Assembly (NCBI GenBank): GCA_963667875.2
Contig: CAXXGC010000003.1
Span: 310,001-374,000 of the forward strand
Length of the DNA stretch: 64,000 nt
Reading direction: 5' to 3'
Origin: JAEXOD01 sp963667875
GTDB lineage: Bacteria > Bacteroidota > Ignavibacteria > Ignavibacteriales > Melioribacteraceae
Below the pieces are notes generated by a model. The model made no database searches. It was given only the letters and a program-made list of their open reading frames with translations, and had not been told where the DNA came from. Each line of letters opens with the position of its first letter. The stretch's first letter is position 1. Shown here piece by piece: positions 34,429-43,699 of the stretch. The translations under genes were made by a program, and so were the position numbers.

Positions 34429-35886
34429 ATGCTAAAAACTCTAAAAGGGAAATTTATTGTTTCTTCGCTTGTTATAATTTTACTTACGGTAGGAATTCCG
34501 CTAATGTTTTTGATGATGCAATTTAAAGATAATTTTCAACAGCGATCTGTAGTTATGCTGGATACAACTCTTGATATGCTTGATTTTGGATTAAATAACG
34601 CAATGATGCTTGGATTTCAAAAAAATGTACAGCAAATTGTAAATAAAATTGCCTATAATGAAAATATAAATCACATAAGATTATTTGATGAATCAGGAAA
34701 AATTAAATTTTCTTCGGATACAACAGAAATAAATAAAAACATGTTTGATATAGCCAAAGAACATTTAAAAGGGAAAAAATCGGATAGAAGAACGGTAAAG
34801 TTATTAAAAAACGAAGGTGTTTATTCCGCAATACATCCAATTGAAAATAAACCGGAATGTAAAAACTGTCACGGTGATAGTAAAAATGTAGGTTATATTG
34901 ATGTTGATGCAGATTTGACAAAAGCCGAAGTTAAATTTTATACCGGTATTTACCACATGTTATTTTTGGCAATTGCTATTTTGTTATTTCTATCAATTAG
35001 TATGTATTATTTGTTTTCAAACTTCATTAATAAACCTCTTCAAATATTTGTGACTGCAATAGAAAAAATTAGAAACGGAGATTTAAATATTAAAGTTGAA
35101 TTAAATAAAAAAGATGAATTTGGATTTTTAAGCCGTAACTTTAATAGAATGGTTAGTGAACTAAAGCGTTCGCGCGAAAAAATAGAAGATTTGCATTACC
35201 AAGATCTTACGCGCGCAGACAGACTTGTTACGCTTGGTGAATTAGCTGCCGAAATGGCACACGAAGTTAACAATCATTCGGCTATTATTATGTCACGTGC
35301 CGATTATATTCAAATGGAATCGGAATCAAACACGAATCTAAAAGAATATTCAAAAGATTTTGAGGTAATTGGTGAGCAAGTGCAAAAAATTGCAAAAATT
35401 ACCGGAAATATATTAAAACACAGCAAAAAATTAAAAACGGATTTTAACGAAATTGATTTGGTAAAAATTGTTGATGAAAGTTTTACATTGTTTGAACATA
35501 TTCTAAAAAAAAGAAATATAAAAATAATTAAAGAGCTAAATATTGGTGAAGCAAAAATAAATGGGGAATCATCCCAAATTGAACAAGTATTAATTAATTT
35601 AATTAAAAACTCGCTTGATGCAATACCAAATGATGGGACGATAACCATTGGAATAGATAAAAATAATAACAATAAATTTGAACTTTTTGTAAAAGATACG
35701 GGTATTGGTATAGATGAATATAGTATTAATCAAATATTTTCTCCTTTTTTTACTACAAAATCGGCAGATAAAGGAACTGGTTTAGGATTATACATAGTCA
35801 GCAATATTTGTAAAAATCATAAAGCCAAAATTATTTGCCAAAGTAAAATAGGTGAAGGTACTAAATTTATTATCACATTTAATTAA
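34429..35886 (+). CDS. Membrane histidine kinase with a c-type heme motif in the sensor domain
   Basis: The 485-residue product has TM1 about 10-30, a periplasmic sensor domain about 31-170, TM2 about 176-198 and HAMP about 200-250. HisKA with AAEMAHEVNNHSAII (His about 278), and HATPase with N-box LINLIKNSLDAIP, G1 DTGIGID and G2 GTGLGLYIVSN follow. The sensor domain holds ECKNCHGD: a CXXCH heme c site at about 144-148 near its end. This suggests redox or gas (NO, CO, O2) sensing. It is followed 10 nt later by an NtrC-type regulator and divergent from a multiheme cytochrome. Confidence 0.88.
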   Translation: MLKTLKGKFIVSSLVIILLTVGIPLMFLMMQFKDNFQQRSVVMLDTTLDMLDFGLNNAMMLGFQKNVQQIVNKIAYNENINHIRLFDESGKIKFSSDTTEINKNMFDIAKEHLKGKKSDRRTVKLLKNEGVYSAIHPIENKPECKNCHGDSKNVGYIDVDADLTKAEVKFYTGIYHMLFLAIAILLFLSISMYYLFSNFINKPLQIFVTAIEKIRNGDLNIKVELNKKDEFGFLSRNFNRMVSELKRSREKIEDLHYQDLTRADRLVTLGELAAEMAHEVNNHSAIIMSRADYIQMESESNTNLKEYSKDFEVIGEQVQKIAKITGNILKHSKKLKTDFNEIDLVKIVDESFTLFEHILKKRNIKIIKELNIGEAKINGESSQIEQVLINLIKNSLDAIPNDGTITIGIDKNNNNKFELFVKDTGIGIDEYSINQIFSPFFTTKSADKGTGLGLYIVSNICKNHKAKIICQSKIGEGTKFIITFN

Positions 35887-35896
35887 CTGAGGTAAT

Positions 35897-37270
35897 ATGA
35901 AAAAAATATTAGTGGTTGATGATGAAATTGAAATGCTTGAAAGTTTTGAAAAAATACTTAAGCATAGAGGGGATTTTACCGTTACACTAATATCTGATCC
36001 TGTTGTTGCGGTTGAAAAACTAAAATCCGAAAAATTTGATATTGTAATTACCGATTTAATGTTGGGTGGAAAATCGGGATTGGATTTTTTGCGGAGTGCA
36101 TTATCTAAATATCCTGATGTTCCTGTTATAATGATTTCGGGATACGGTACTATTGAAACAGGTGTTGAAGCCATGAGGGAAGGGGCATTTGATTTTTTAG
36201 AAAAACCATTCACTTCAAAAAGTTTATTTGATTGTATTGACAGAGCTTTAGCACAAAGTTATAAAGTTATTCAACCAATTGAAGAAAATAAAAAAAACGA
36301 TTTAAAACTTTCAGGTATAATTTATCAAAGTTCAAAAATTGGAAATTTAATTGATATAATTAAAAAGGTTGCACCCGGGAATATGAATGTTTTAATAACA
36401 GGTGAAAGCGGAACAGGCAAAGAATTGTTTGCAAGGGCAATACATGGATTAAGCAAAAGATCTATGGAACCTTTTGTGCCGGTCAATTGTGCCGCTTTAC
36501 CCGAACATTTATTTGAAAGTGAATTGTTTGGATACGAAAAAGGAGCTTTTACCGGAGCTGTTAAAACAAAACTTGGATTACTGGAATACGCTAATCACGG
36601 AACATTCTTTTTTGACGAAATTGGTGATATGTCATTATCTCTGCAAGTTAAAATGCTGCGTATGTTGGAAGAAAGAAAAATTAGGCGGGTTGGCGGAAAA
36701 GAGGAAATAAATATTGATATAAGAATTATTGCTGCAACTAACCAACTGCTTGAAAAAAATGTGCAGGAGAAAAAATTTAGAGAAGATTTATATTATAGAT
36801 TAACTACAATGCATATTCATATTCCTCCTTTACGCGAACGAACCGAAGATATTATTCCCTTAGCAAATTATTTTTTGGCCGATTTGGTTACAAAAAACGA
36901 TACTGCTATTAAACGATTTTCGCCTGAAGCAGAAAACGCATTAAAATTGTATGGCTGGCCAGGAAATATTAGGGAAATGCAAAATATTGTAAGCAGGGCT
37001 TATTATTTATCTTCATCGGGTACAATTCAAAAAAGCGAACTTCCTGTTCCTGTTTGTGAAAGTGAAAATGGTATTAATAAAGAGATATTTAAGTTATCTT
37101 ATCAGGCGGCAAAAGATTTAATACTTGAAAAATTTGAAGTGGAATATATTGAATATAATTTAGCGTTAAATAACGGCAATATCAGTAAAACTGCAGCTGT
37201 ATGCGGTATAGATAGAAGGACAATTCATCGTTTAATTAATAAATATAATATTCAATTTAAAGAAGAATAA
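35897..37270 (+). CDS. NtrC-type sigma-54 response regulator (cytochrome locus)
   Basis: The 457-residue product has a receiver domain (phospho-Asp53 in IVITDLM, Lys in LEKPF). A sigma-54 interaction AAA+ domain has Walker A GESGTGKE (about 168), GAFTGA (about 215), Walker B GTFFFDEIGD and R-finger REDLYYRL. A Fis-type helix-turn-helix at the end has NISKTAAVCGIDRRTIHRLI. It is paired with the heme-sensor kinase (10-nt gap). The likely target is the sigma-54 promoter at 34198 through the palindrome at 34329. The phosphofructokinase gene follows after 12 nt. Confidence 0.92.
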   Translation: MKKILVVDDEIEMLESFEKILKHRGDFTVTLISDPVVAVEKLKSEKFDIVITDLMLGGKSGLDFLRSALSKYPDVPVIMISGYGTIETGVEAMREGAFDFLEKPFTSKSLFDCIDRALAQSYKVIQPIEENKKNDLKLSGIIYQSSKIGNLIDIIKKVAPGNMNVLITGESGTGKELFARAIHGLSKRSMEPFVPVNCAALPEHLFESELFGYEKGAFTGAVKTKLGLLEYANHGTFFFDEIGDMSLSLQVKMLRMLEERKIRRVGGKEEINIDIRIIAATNQLLEKNVQEKKFREDLYYRLTTMHIHIPPLRERTEDIIPLANYFLADLVTKNDTAIKRFSPEAENALKLYGWPGNIREMQNIVSRAYYLSSSGTIQKSELPVPVCESENGINKEIFKLSYQAAKDLILEKFEVEYIEYNLALNNGNISKTAAVCGIDRRTIHRLINKYNIQFKEE

Positions 37271-37282
37271 CACGGGGAAAAT

Positions 37283-38395
37283 ATGTCGGTTAATAATGAT
37301 ATTAAAAAAGTTGCTATTAATACCGGCGGCGGCGACGCTCCGGGTTTAAATGCGGTAATACGTGCAGCCACAATTTCGGCCTTAAATTTGGGATGGGAAG
37401 TTGTTGGTATTAAAGACGGATATAATGGTTTGTTTTTGCCCGAAAAATATCCGGAAGGGGGATTAATTAATCTTACAAAAAAAGATGTAAATTTAATTAC
37501 TAATCTTGGTGGTACAATACTTGGTACCACTAATAAAGGAAATCCGCTTAAATACCCAACACAAGATATAAACGGTAATTGGTTTGAAAAAGACCGTTCG
37601 CAAGAAGTTTTTGATGCTTTTAAAAAACATAATATTGATGCCTTAATTGCGGTTGGCGGAGATGGTTCCTTATCAATGGCTAATCATTTTGCAAATATGG
37701 GATTAAAGGTGGTGGGTGTTCCTAAAACAATTGATAACGATTTGAATAAAACTGTAATTACATTTGGTTTTGATACAGCGGTTTCGTTTGCTACCGAATG
37801 TATTGACCGGTTACACTCTACAGCGCAGGCACATGGGCGAATTATGGTTGTTGAAGTAATGGGAAGATATGCAGGATGGATTGCTTTAAATTCCGGTATT
37901 TCAGGAAATGCGGATGCTATTTTAATGCCCGAAATACCTTATAATATTGCTATTGTTGCTAACCATTTTAGAAATTTAATAGTGCATGAAAAAAATTACG
38001 GAATTATTGTTGTTGCCGAAGGTGCAAAACCCGAAGGCGGAACATACTCTGTTTTGGGAAAAGAACTTGGACGGGCTGAAAAACTTGGGGGAGTTGGAGA
38101 TTTAATTGCAAGAGAAATACAAGATTTGACAGGAATTGAAACAAGAAGTGTTATATTAGGCCATCTTTTAAGAGGTGGTTCGCCAACAACTTTTGACAGA
38201 CTTTTATCGTTACGTTTTGGTGCCGCTGCTGTTAGAGCCTTAGCGTTAGGCAAATCGGGTGTAATGGTTGCTTTGGATCCTCCTACAGTTAGATATGTAC
38301 CTTTGGAACAGGCAACAAGCAGAATGAAAACGGTTCCTTTAAATTGCGATAGTTTATTAACCGCAAGAGAATTAAATATTTGTTTTGGCGATTAA
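37283..38395 (+). CDS. pfkA: 6-phosphofructokinase (mixed ATP/PPi sequence type)
   Basis: The 370-residue product phosphorylates fructose 6-phosphate to the 1,6-bisphosphate. Visible are INTGGGDAPGLNAVIR, the donor loop AVGGDGSLSMA, PKTIDNDLN and MGRYAGWIALNSG. At the two positions used to tell the donor, it has Gly in GGDGS (ATP-like) but Lys in PKTIDND (PPi-like). This G/K combination is known in group III enzymes, some of which use PPi and some ATP, so the donor cannot be fixed from sequence. The gene is probably cotranscribed with the sigma-54 regulator upstream. Confidence 0.92.
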   Translation: MSVNNDIKKVAINTGGGDAPGLNAVIRAATISALNLGWEVVGIKDGYNGLFLPEKYPEGGLINLTKKDVNLITNLGGTILGTTNKGNPLKYPTQDINGNWFEKDRSQEVFDAFKKHNIDALIAVGGDGSLSMANHFANMGLKVVGVPKTIDNDLNKTVITFGFDTAVSFATECIDRLHSTAQAHGRIMVVEVMGRYAGWIALNSGISGNADAILMPEIPYNIAIVANHFRNLIVHEKNYGIIVVAEGAKPEGGTYSVLGKELGRAEKLGGVGDLIAREIQDLTGIETRSVILGHLLRGGSPTTFDRLLSLRFGAAAVRALALGKSGVMVALDPPTVRYVPLEQATSRMKTVPLNCDSLLTARELNICFGD

Positions 38396-38431
38396 TTTCC
38401 GTAATTTTACATGTTATTTTTATGAGGATTT

Positions 38432-38782
38432 ATGATAATTAAAAATATAGATAATATAGAAAAAACGCCCGTTAATATTTCGGGTGCGGTTAATGCATTT
38501 AAACAAATTGCAATTGGCAGCAGCGATAATACTCCTAATTTTTCACTGCGTGTTTTTACATTGGAACCTAACGGTGCTACACCTTACCATACACATAGTT
38601 TTGAACATCTTAATTATATTATTGATGGTGAAGGGTTTTTAGTTGATACTGCCGGAAATGAAAAACCGATTAATAAAGGTGAGTTTGCTTTAATTTTACC
38701 TTTTGAAAAACATCAATTTAAAAACGCTTCAAAAGACAAAAATTTTGTAATGATTTGTGCTGTTCCAAAAGAATACGAATAA
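38432..38782 (+). CDS. Small cupin-domain protein
   Basis: This single cupin_2 barrel of 116 residues has metal-binding motif 1 in TPYHTHSFEHLNYIIDGEG (H-x-H-x4-E/H) and motif 2 in PFEKHQFKN. The family includes small metal-dependent isomerases, dioxygenases and sugar-binding proteins. The substrate cannot be told. It lies 36 bp after pfkA and 1 nt before the next lipoprotein gene, so it is part of the same transcription unit. Confidence 0.85.
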   Translation: MIIKNIDNIEKTPVNISGAVNAFKQIAIGSSDNTPNFSLRVFTLEPNGATPYHTHSFEHLNYIIDGEGFLVDTAGNEKPINKGEFALILPFEKHQFKNASKDKNFVMICAVPKEYE

Positions 38783-38783
38783 T

Positions 38784-39185
38784 ATGATTAAAAATATTAG
38801 TTTGCTTTTTATTATTGCAGCCGGTTTTATTTTATTTGGTTGTGACGAAGATACAAATACCGGCTGTATGTGCACCGAAGAATATAGAATGTACAATGTT
38901 GTTATTTTGGATAGCGGCAACAACCGTATAAACGGATTAACAATATCGTTTGTTGATACAAAAGGTGTTGAAAGAATTGTTGTAAATGATTTGGATCCGG
39001 TTAATACCGGTTATATGATTATGAATGACAGTTATGTTGGTTTAATGAGTACTACACCAACACCATTTTTAATTAAAGCATATAAAGAAAATTTTTCAGT
39101 CAGTCAAACTTATTATTTTTATACCGATAAATGTAAATGTCATGTAAGTAAATTTAGCGGTCCCGATACAATAAAGGTTTTATAA
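38784..39185 (+). CDS. Small lipoprotein of unknown function
   Basis: The 133-residue product starts at the ATG at 38784, 1 nt after the cupin stop. The signal peptide ends at lipobox ILFGC (about Cys 20), followed by an acidic linker with a CMC pair. The body is beta-rich, with another CKC near the end. An Ig-like or carboxypeptidase-regulatory-like fold is possible (VVILDSGNNRINGLTISFVD). It is Bacteroidota-style but not recognised further. tRNA-Arg starts 4 nt after the stop. Confidence 0.65.
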   Translation: MIKNISLLFIIAAGFILFGCDEDTNTGCMCTEEYRMYNVVILDSGNNRINGLTISFVDTKGVERIVVNDLDPVNTGYMIMNDSYVGLMSTTPTPFLIKAYKENFSVSQTYYFYTDKCKCHVSKFSGPDTIKVL

Positions 39186-39189
39186 TTTT

Positions 39190-39261
39190 GCCCCCGTAGC
39201 TCAGTGGATAGAGCGTTGGCCTCCGAAGCCAAAAGCACAGGTTCGACTCCCGTCGGGGGTA
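39190..39261 (+). tRNA. tRNA-Arg, anticodon CCG
   Basis: A full cloverleaf of 72 nt without encoded CCA. Acceptor GCCCCCG/CGGGGGT, D arm GCTC...GAGC, anticodon stem TTGGC/GCCAA with loop CTCCGAA (anticodon CCG, reads CGG), and T loop TTCGACT. The T stem ACAGG/CCCGT has an A-C mismatch in the middle. The gene follows the lipoprotein gene by 4 nt and may be transcribed with it. Confidence 0.93.
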
Positions 39262-39487
39262 CTGAATAAGGTTAAGTGGTGAAGGTTGTAGGGTAAGTTA
39301 ATTCTAAATCCACCAAGAAATTTTTCGTGGTCATAAAATCATTCAATGTTAAATATTTCTAATCATTTTACTTTTTTTCATAATTCCATTATAAATATTT
39401 AACCAAAATTATTATCCGGCCAAAAACAATATCATAATTATTTTGTATATTTAGGATATAATAAATTCCAACAAATAGTTACAACTA

Positions 39488-40822
39488 ATGAAAATATTAA
39501 TAATTGATGACGATTTAGCTATACGCACATTACTTTCGCAATTAATTAAATTGGAAGGGTTTAATGTTTTAACAGCCAAAGACGGCCAAGAAGCAATAGA
39601 TATATTTAACCGTGAAGAAGATATTGAAATTGTTATTTCCGATGTGAGGCTGCCGGATATAAGCGGTTTGGAATTAATTACTAAATTTAGAGTGATCAAT
39701 CCTTTTTGCGAAATTATTGTACTTACCGCATACGGAACTATTGCCGATGGAGTAAAAGCTATTAAATTAGGTGCTTTTGATTATATTACAAAAGGTGATG
39801 AAGATAATAAAATAGTTCCTTTGGTTATTAAAGCCACCGCTAAAAACACATTAGCTAAAAAACTAAACAAATATGAAGAAAATGTTACGGCAAAATTTAG
39901 TTTTAATAATATTATAGGTAAATCGAAAGAAATTTTGGAAGTTATTGATTTGGCCAAAAAAGTGTCTTTAACAGATACAAACGTTTTGTTGTTAGGGGAA
40001 ACAGGAACAGGTAAAGAAATATTTGCTCAATCAATTCATTATAATAGTAATAAAAAAAATAAATCGTTTGTGGCAATTAATTGCAGCGCAATTTCTAAGG
40101 ATTTATTGGAATCGGAAATGTTTGGTTATAAGGCGGGGGCTTTTACTGGGGCAACTAAAAATAAAAAAGGACTTTTTGAAGAGGCGGATGGCGGAACAAT
40201 ATTTTTAGACGAAATTGTTGAGATGGATATTTCGTTGCAGTCAAAGTTATTACGGGTGCTTGAAACAAATACTTTTATTAAGGCCGGTGACACAAAAGAA
40301 ACAGTAGTTGATGTGCGAATTATTTCCGCTACTAATAAAAATATAAAACAATCCATACTTGACGGTAAATTTAGAGACGATTTGTATTACCGGATAGGTG
40401 TAATGAATATTGAAATACCGCCATTAAGGACTAGAAGTGAAGACATTATTGAGTTAACCGATTATTTTATTAATTTATACAAAAACAAATTCAAAAAAAC
40501 AATAAATTCAGTTTCTGACGATTTTTATAATGCCTTAAAATTGTATCATTTCCCTGGAAATATTAGGGAATTAAAAAACATTATTGAGCGGGTGATTTTG
40601 TTAAACGATAATGGCCGTATTGATAAAACATCTTTGCCAATTGAAATATCCAGCATCCATATCGAAAAATCAAATAAATCATTATTGTTAGAGGATTTGG
40701 AAAAGGAACATATTCTTCAAGTTTTTAACGCAAACCAACAGGACAAAGTTAAAACTGCTAATGTGCTTGGTATTGGTTTAACTACTTTATACCGAAAACT
40801 TCAATCTTTTGGAATTGATTAA
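39488..40822 (+). CDS. NtrC-type sigma-54 response regulator (potassium locus)
   Basis: The 444-residue product has a receiver domain (phospho-Asp52 in IVISDVRL; TAYG). The AAA+ domain has GETGTGKEIFAQ, GAFTGA, GTIFLDEIVEMD and FRDDLYYRIG. A C-terminal Fis-type helix-turn-helix reads VKTANVLGIGLTTLYRKL. All residues for sigma-54 contact and ATP hydrolysis are present. The next coding unit, a kinase plus potassium transporter starting at 41792, has a sigma-54 promoter, so this is its probable activator. A 970-bp repeat region separates them. Confidence 0.92.
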   Translation: MKILIIDDDLAIRTLLSQLIKLEGFNVLTAKDGQEAIDIFNREEDIEIVISDVRLPDISGLELITKFRVINPFCEIIVLTAYGTIADGVKAIKLGAFDYITKGDEDNKIVPLVIKATAKNTLAKKLNKYEENVTAKFSFNNIIGKSKEILEVIDLAKKVSLTDTNVLLLGETGTGKEIFAQSIHYNSNKKNKSFVAINCSAISKDLLESEMFGYKAGAFTGATKNKKGLFEEADGGTIFLDEIVEMDISLQSKLLRVLETNTFIKAGDTKETVVDVRIISATNKNIKQSILDGKFRDDLYYRIGVMNIEIPPLRTRSEDIIELTDYFINLYKNKFKKTINSVSDDFYNALKLYHFPGNIRELKNIIERVILLNDNGRIDKTSLPIEISSIHIEKSNKSLLLEDLEKEHILQVFNANQQDKVKTANVLGIGLTTLYRKLQSFGID

Positions 40823-41052
40823 TTTTTTCATTTTGAAAAAGTGTTTTTCATTTTGGGAAAAATGGGTTAATATCCTCTTGAATTACTGTTTGTTTTTATT
40901 ACAACCATACCATTTCTTCTCCGCCGGTATTGGAAAAAGACAAAAAGGATTTTCACCCATTTAAGGCTGTACACGCTATAACAAGATCCTCATGTAAAAA
41001 TTATTGTTCAATTCAAAAATTCATGAAATATCGGGAAAATAACAGATTCAAG

Positions 41053-41143
41053 GTGGAACTCCGCTGGAGTTCTGGGTATTGGTGGTGTTTAGTGATTACA
41101 AACATTGCACTTCTATGAAGTGCTTGTATGGGAATAATAATGC
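41053..41143 (+). repeat. Double-hairpin dispersed repeat (copy at 41.1 kb)
   Basis: Hairpins GGAACTCCGCTGGAGTTC and GCACTTCTATGAAGTGC are joined by a spacer with GGTGGTG and GATTACAAACAT, ending TTGTATGGGAATAATAATGC. Oriented opposite to the copy at 41377. The 40823-41791 gap contains no gene I can support. Short frames there are spurious. Confidence 0.7.
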
Positions 41144-41376
41144 TATAATATATATTATTACAATGAGTTATATTATTTAAAATAACTACTGTATTTTCAG
41201 GCTGTGTTAAAACTGGGGATAAATATAAGAATTTTCGTTTTGATACAAAAAACAATGTCACCCATTCAGGGTTCTTTTGTTATTTTTCTGCTTTTGCTAC
41301 AATCATGTCATCCCTTCAGGATTATTTAATACCATACAACATATTATAATAAAATGAGTTACCGTTTATTTGCGCA

Positions 41377-41468
41377 GAAGCACTTCAGCGAAGTGCCATG
41401 TCTGTAACCACGCGATACACCATAAAAAGCCGAACTCCAGCGGAGTTCCACATTAGAATATATTATCC
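41377..41468 (-). repeat. Double-hairpin dispersed repeat (copy at 41.4 kb)
   Basis: GCACTTCAGCGAAGTGC and GAACTCCAGCGGAGTTC are joined by a spacer with CATGTCTGTAACCACGCG, followed by ATATATTATCCCC as in the 30.0-kb copy. With the copy at 41053 it forms a large inverted pair about 230 bp apart. Confidence 0.7.
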
Positions 41469-41492
41469 CCCCAATTTTCACACACTCTATTC

Positions 41493-41603
41493 AGGTTGGG
41501 GTATAAGAAAGAAGAGAATTTGGGTTTTAACCCTAATTATTCAATAGTTTGACTGCATCTATCTACCCAGTACACATTTAACCTCTATTTACTTGTGCGG
41601 CAT
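41493..41603 (-). repeat. Single end module of the ATGYCGCATAA element (C)
   Basis: It carries a degenerate CAGGTTGGGG, then GGGTTTTAACCC, and ends in TTTACTTGTGCGGCAT (to 41603). This is the same order as the right parts of the elements at 23297 and 29652. No opposite end was found to the left, so this copy may be a fragment. Confidence 0.5.
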
Positions 41604-41739
41604 CCATATATTGAGCTTAAATGCGGAATGTATAAGGTTTATTTGTCCAATAACATTTTATCAACTAACAGCGTTATATTACGCAAAATTCCTGTGATTG
41701 TTTTTTTAGTTGATATAATCATTTACTTCAATAAACCTT

Positions 41740-41756
41740 TTGGCATATAAAATGCT
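41740..41756 (+). promoter_or_regulatory. Sigma-54 promoter for the kinase/potassium-transporter genes
   Basis: TTGGCATATAAAATGCT: TTGGCA and TGCT with GG and GC 12 nt apart, as the consensus requires. The predicted start is about 41767, 25 nt before the kinase ATG, leaving room for the AAGG ribosome site. Confidence 0.7.
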
Positions 41757-41791
41757 ATTTATATTAGTTAAATAAGTTAAGGCAAATTAAA

Positions 41792-43657
41792 ATGAATAAT
41801 CTAAAAACAAAAATATCGTTTGGATTAATCTTTATTTTTATTGTAGTGTTAATCCTAAGCTCGGGAAGCATAATTTTTATCAATCAGCTTGCTAACGATT
41901 CGAGCGTTATAATTAAGGAAAATTATAATACTATCGATTATTCTACAAAAATGCTCAAATCATTAGATATGATGTTTTCAAGTCAAACAAAAATATTTGT
42001 ATCAAAAAATATGTCTAAATTGCAGTATAATGCGGTTAAAACGGATTTTAACACAAATAAATTGGAATTTGAAAAAAATCTAAATCGAGAAGCAAATAAC
42101 ATTACCGAAACAGGTGAAAAAGAATTAGTTGATAAATTAAAGGATGAATATCAAAAATATATAAAAGTTTCTTTGAATACAACACCGGATAGCGGGACAA
42201 TAAAATTTGACGAAATTGAATTACGTTTTATACAAATTCGCGAAAAAATTCAATCAATTTATAATTTAAATATGAATGCGGTTTTGTTAAAAAATAAAAC
42301 AGCAAACCAAACAGCTTCTAATGTTATATTTTATATGAGTTGCATTGGAATTATCAGCTCGTTACTTACTTTATTGTTTATTATATATTTCCCTCAATAT
42401 ATATATTCACCAATTACCCAGCTTATTGTAAAACTTAAGCATATATCATCAAAAGAATTTAATCAACGAATTGATATTTCCGCAAAGGACGAACTTGGTG
42501 AATTGATTAATTCGTTTAATAATATGGCAATAAAACTACAGGAATATGAAAACCACCATATTAATCAATTATTATTGGAAAAAAAACGTATTGAGGCTTT
42601 AGTCCAGTGTCTTCATGATGGAGTGCTTGTGATGGACGAAGCAGACCATATTATTATAATTAATCAATATGCACAACAATTATTAAATTTAGATGAATTT
42701 GAAACAATAGGGGAAACAACTACATTTTTAACTGCTAAAAATGAATTATTGAAAAAAATAATTGCTCATGCCGATAACTACATAATAGCTCCCGATAATG
42801 AAACTCCGTTAAAAATAGAAAATGATAATAATGTTGAATTCATAAAAATAGAATCCATTAATATTACCAGAAAGAACGATGTAGGAGAATTAATTAAAAT
42901 TGGCCAGGTTGTTTTATTAAAAAATATTACAAAATTTGAACAACGGAATATTGATAAAATTAAATTGCTGGAAACTGTTTCGCACGAGTTAAAAACTCCA
43001 ATTTCATCAATAAATTTAAGTATAAAACTTTTGGAAGACAGCAGAATTGGATTAATGAATATTGAACAAGTAAAATTAACGGATTCAATAAAACATCAAA
43101 CCAAAAGATTAATTACCGTAGTTAACGAATTGCTTGATTATTCACAAGTCGAAACAGGTAAAATTGAATTAAGGATAGCCGAAATTGAACCTTATCAAAT
43201 TATTGAACTATCCATTTTTGCGTTAATGATGCAGATAAATGAAAAGAAAATAGACGTTGATGTAATAGTTGATGATTTTTTACCGCAAGTAAAAGCTGAC
43301 TTAGAAAAGAGTACCTGGGTATTAGTAAATCTTTTAAGCAATGCAATAAGATATTCAAATTTTGAATCGAAGATTATAATTAAGGCTTGTAAAATTGATA
43401 ATTTTATTTATTTTTCGGTTCAAGATTTTGGAAAAGGGATAGAATCGGATGTTTTAGAGAGAATTTTTGAAAAATTTTCGGCTGCAAAAAATTTATTACG
43501 AAAAAGAAGTGGTTTAGGATTGGTTATTGCCAAGGAATTTGTAGAATCGCAAGGCGGTACAATTTCGGTTCAAAGTGTTTTTAATGAGGGAAGTAAATTT
43601 ACTTTTAGCCTGCCTATTATTAAAGAACAATACGAAGTTTATAATTCAAAAAAATAA
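41792..43657 (+). CDS. HAMP-PAS histidine kinase linked to potassium uptake
   Basis: The 621-residue product has TM1 about 10-32, an extracytoplasmic helical sensor (about 33-170) with a four-helix-bundle look, TM2 about 172-195 and HAMP about 198-250. A PAS domain (about 255-375, VLVMDEADHIIIINQYAQQLL) is followed by HisKA with VSHELKTPISSINL (His about 398) and HATPase with N-box LVNLLSNAIRYS, G1 DFGKGI and G2 RSGLGLVIAKEF. The type resembles kinases found beside kdp genes in Bacteroidota, which is recalled, not checked. It is followed 42 bp later by the KimA-like transporter. Confidence 0.88.
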   Translation: MNNLKTKISFGLIFIFIVVLILSSGSIIFINQLANDSSVIIKENYNTIDYSTKMLKSLDMMFSSQTKIFVSKNMSKLQYNAVKTDFNTNKLEFEKNLNREANNITETGEKELVDKLKDEYQKYIKVSLNTTPDSGTIKFDEIELRFIQIREKIQSIYNLNMNAVLLKNKTANQTASNVIFYMSCIGIISSLLTLLFIIYFPQYIYSPITQLIVKLKHISSKEFNQRIDISAKDELGELINSFNNMAIKLQEYENHHINQLLLEKKRIEALVQCLHDGVLVMDEADHIIIINQYAQQLLNLDEFETIGETTTFLTAKNELLKKIIAHADNYIIAPDNETPLKIENDNNVEFIKIESINITRKNDVGELIKIGQVVLLKNITKFEQRNIDKIKLLETVSHELKTPISSINLSIKLLEDSRIGLMNIEQVKLTDSIKHQTKRLITVVNELLDYSQVETGKIELRIAEIEPYQIIELSIFALMMQINEKKIDVDVIVDDFLPQVKADLEKSTWVLVNLLSNAIRYSNFESKIIIKACKIDNFIYFSVQDFGKGIESDVLERIFEKFSAAKNLLRKRSGLGLVIAKEFVESQGGTISVQSVFNEGSKFTFSLPIIKEQYEVYNSKK

Positions 43658-43699
43658 AAATTTGATAATTAGTAACAAAAATTTTGAGTACATTAGAAT

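Noticed and set aside
40930..41261. Short open frames on both strands in the repeat region
   Set aside because: They cross the double-hairpin repeat and have no coding features.
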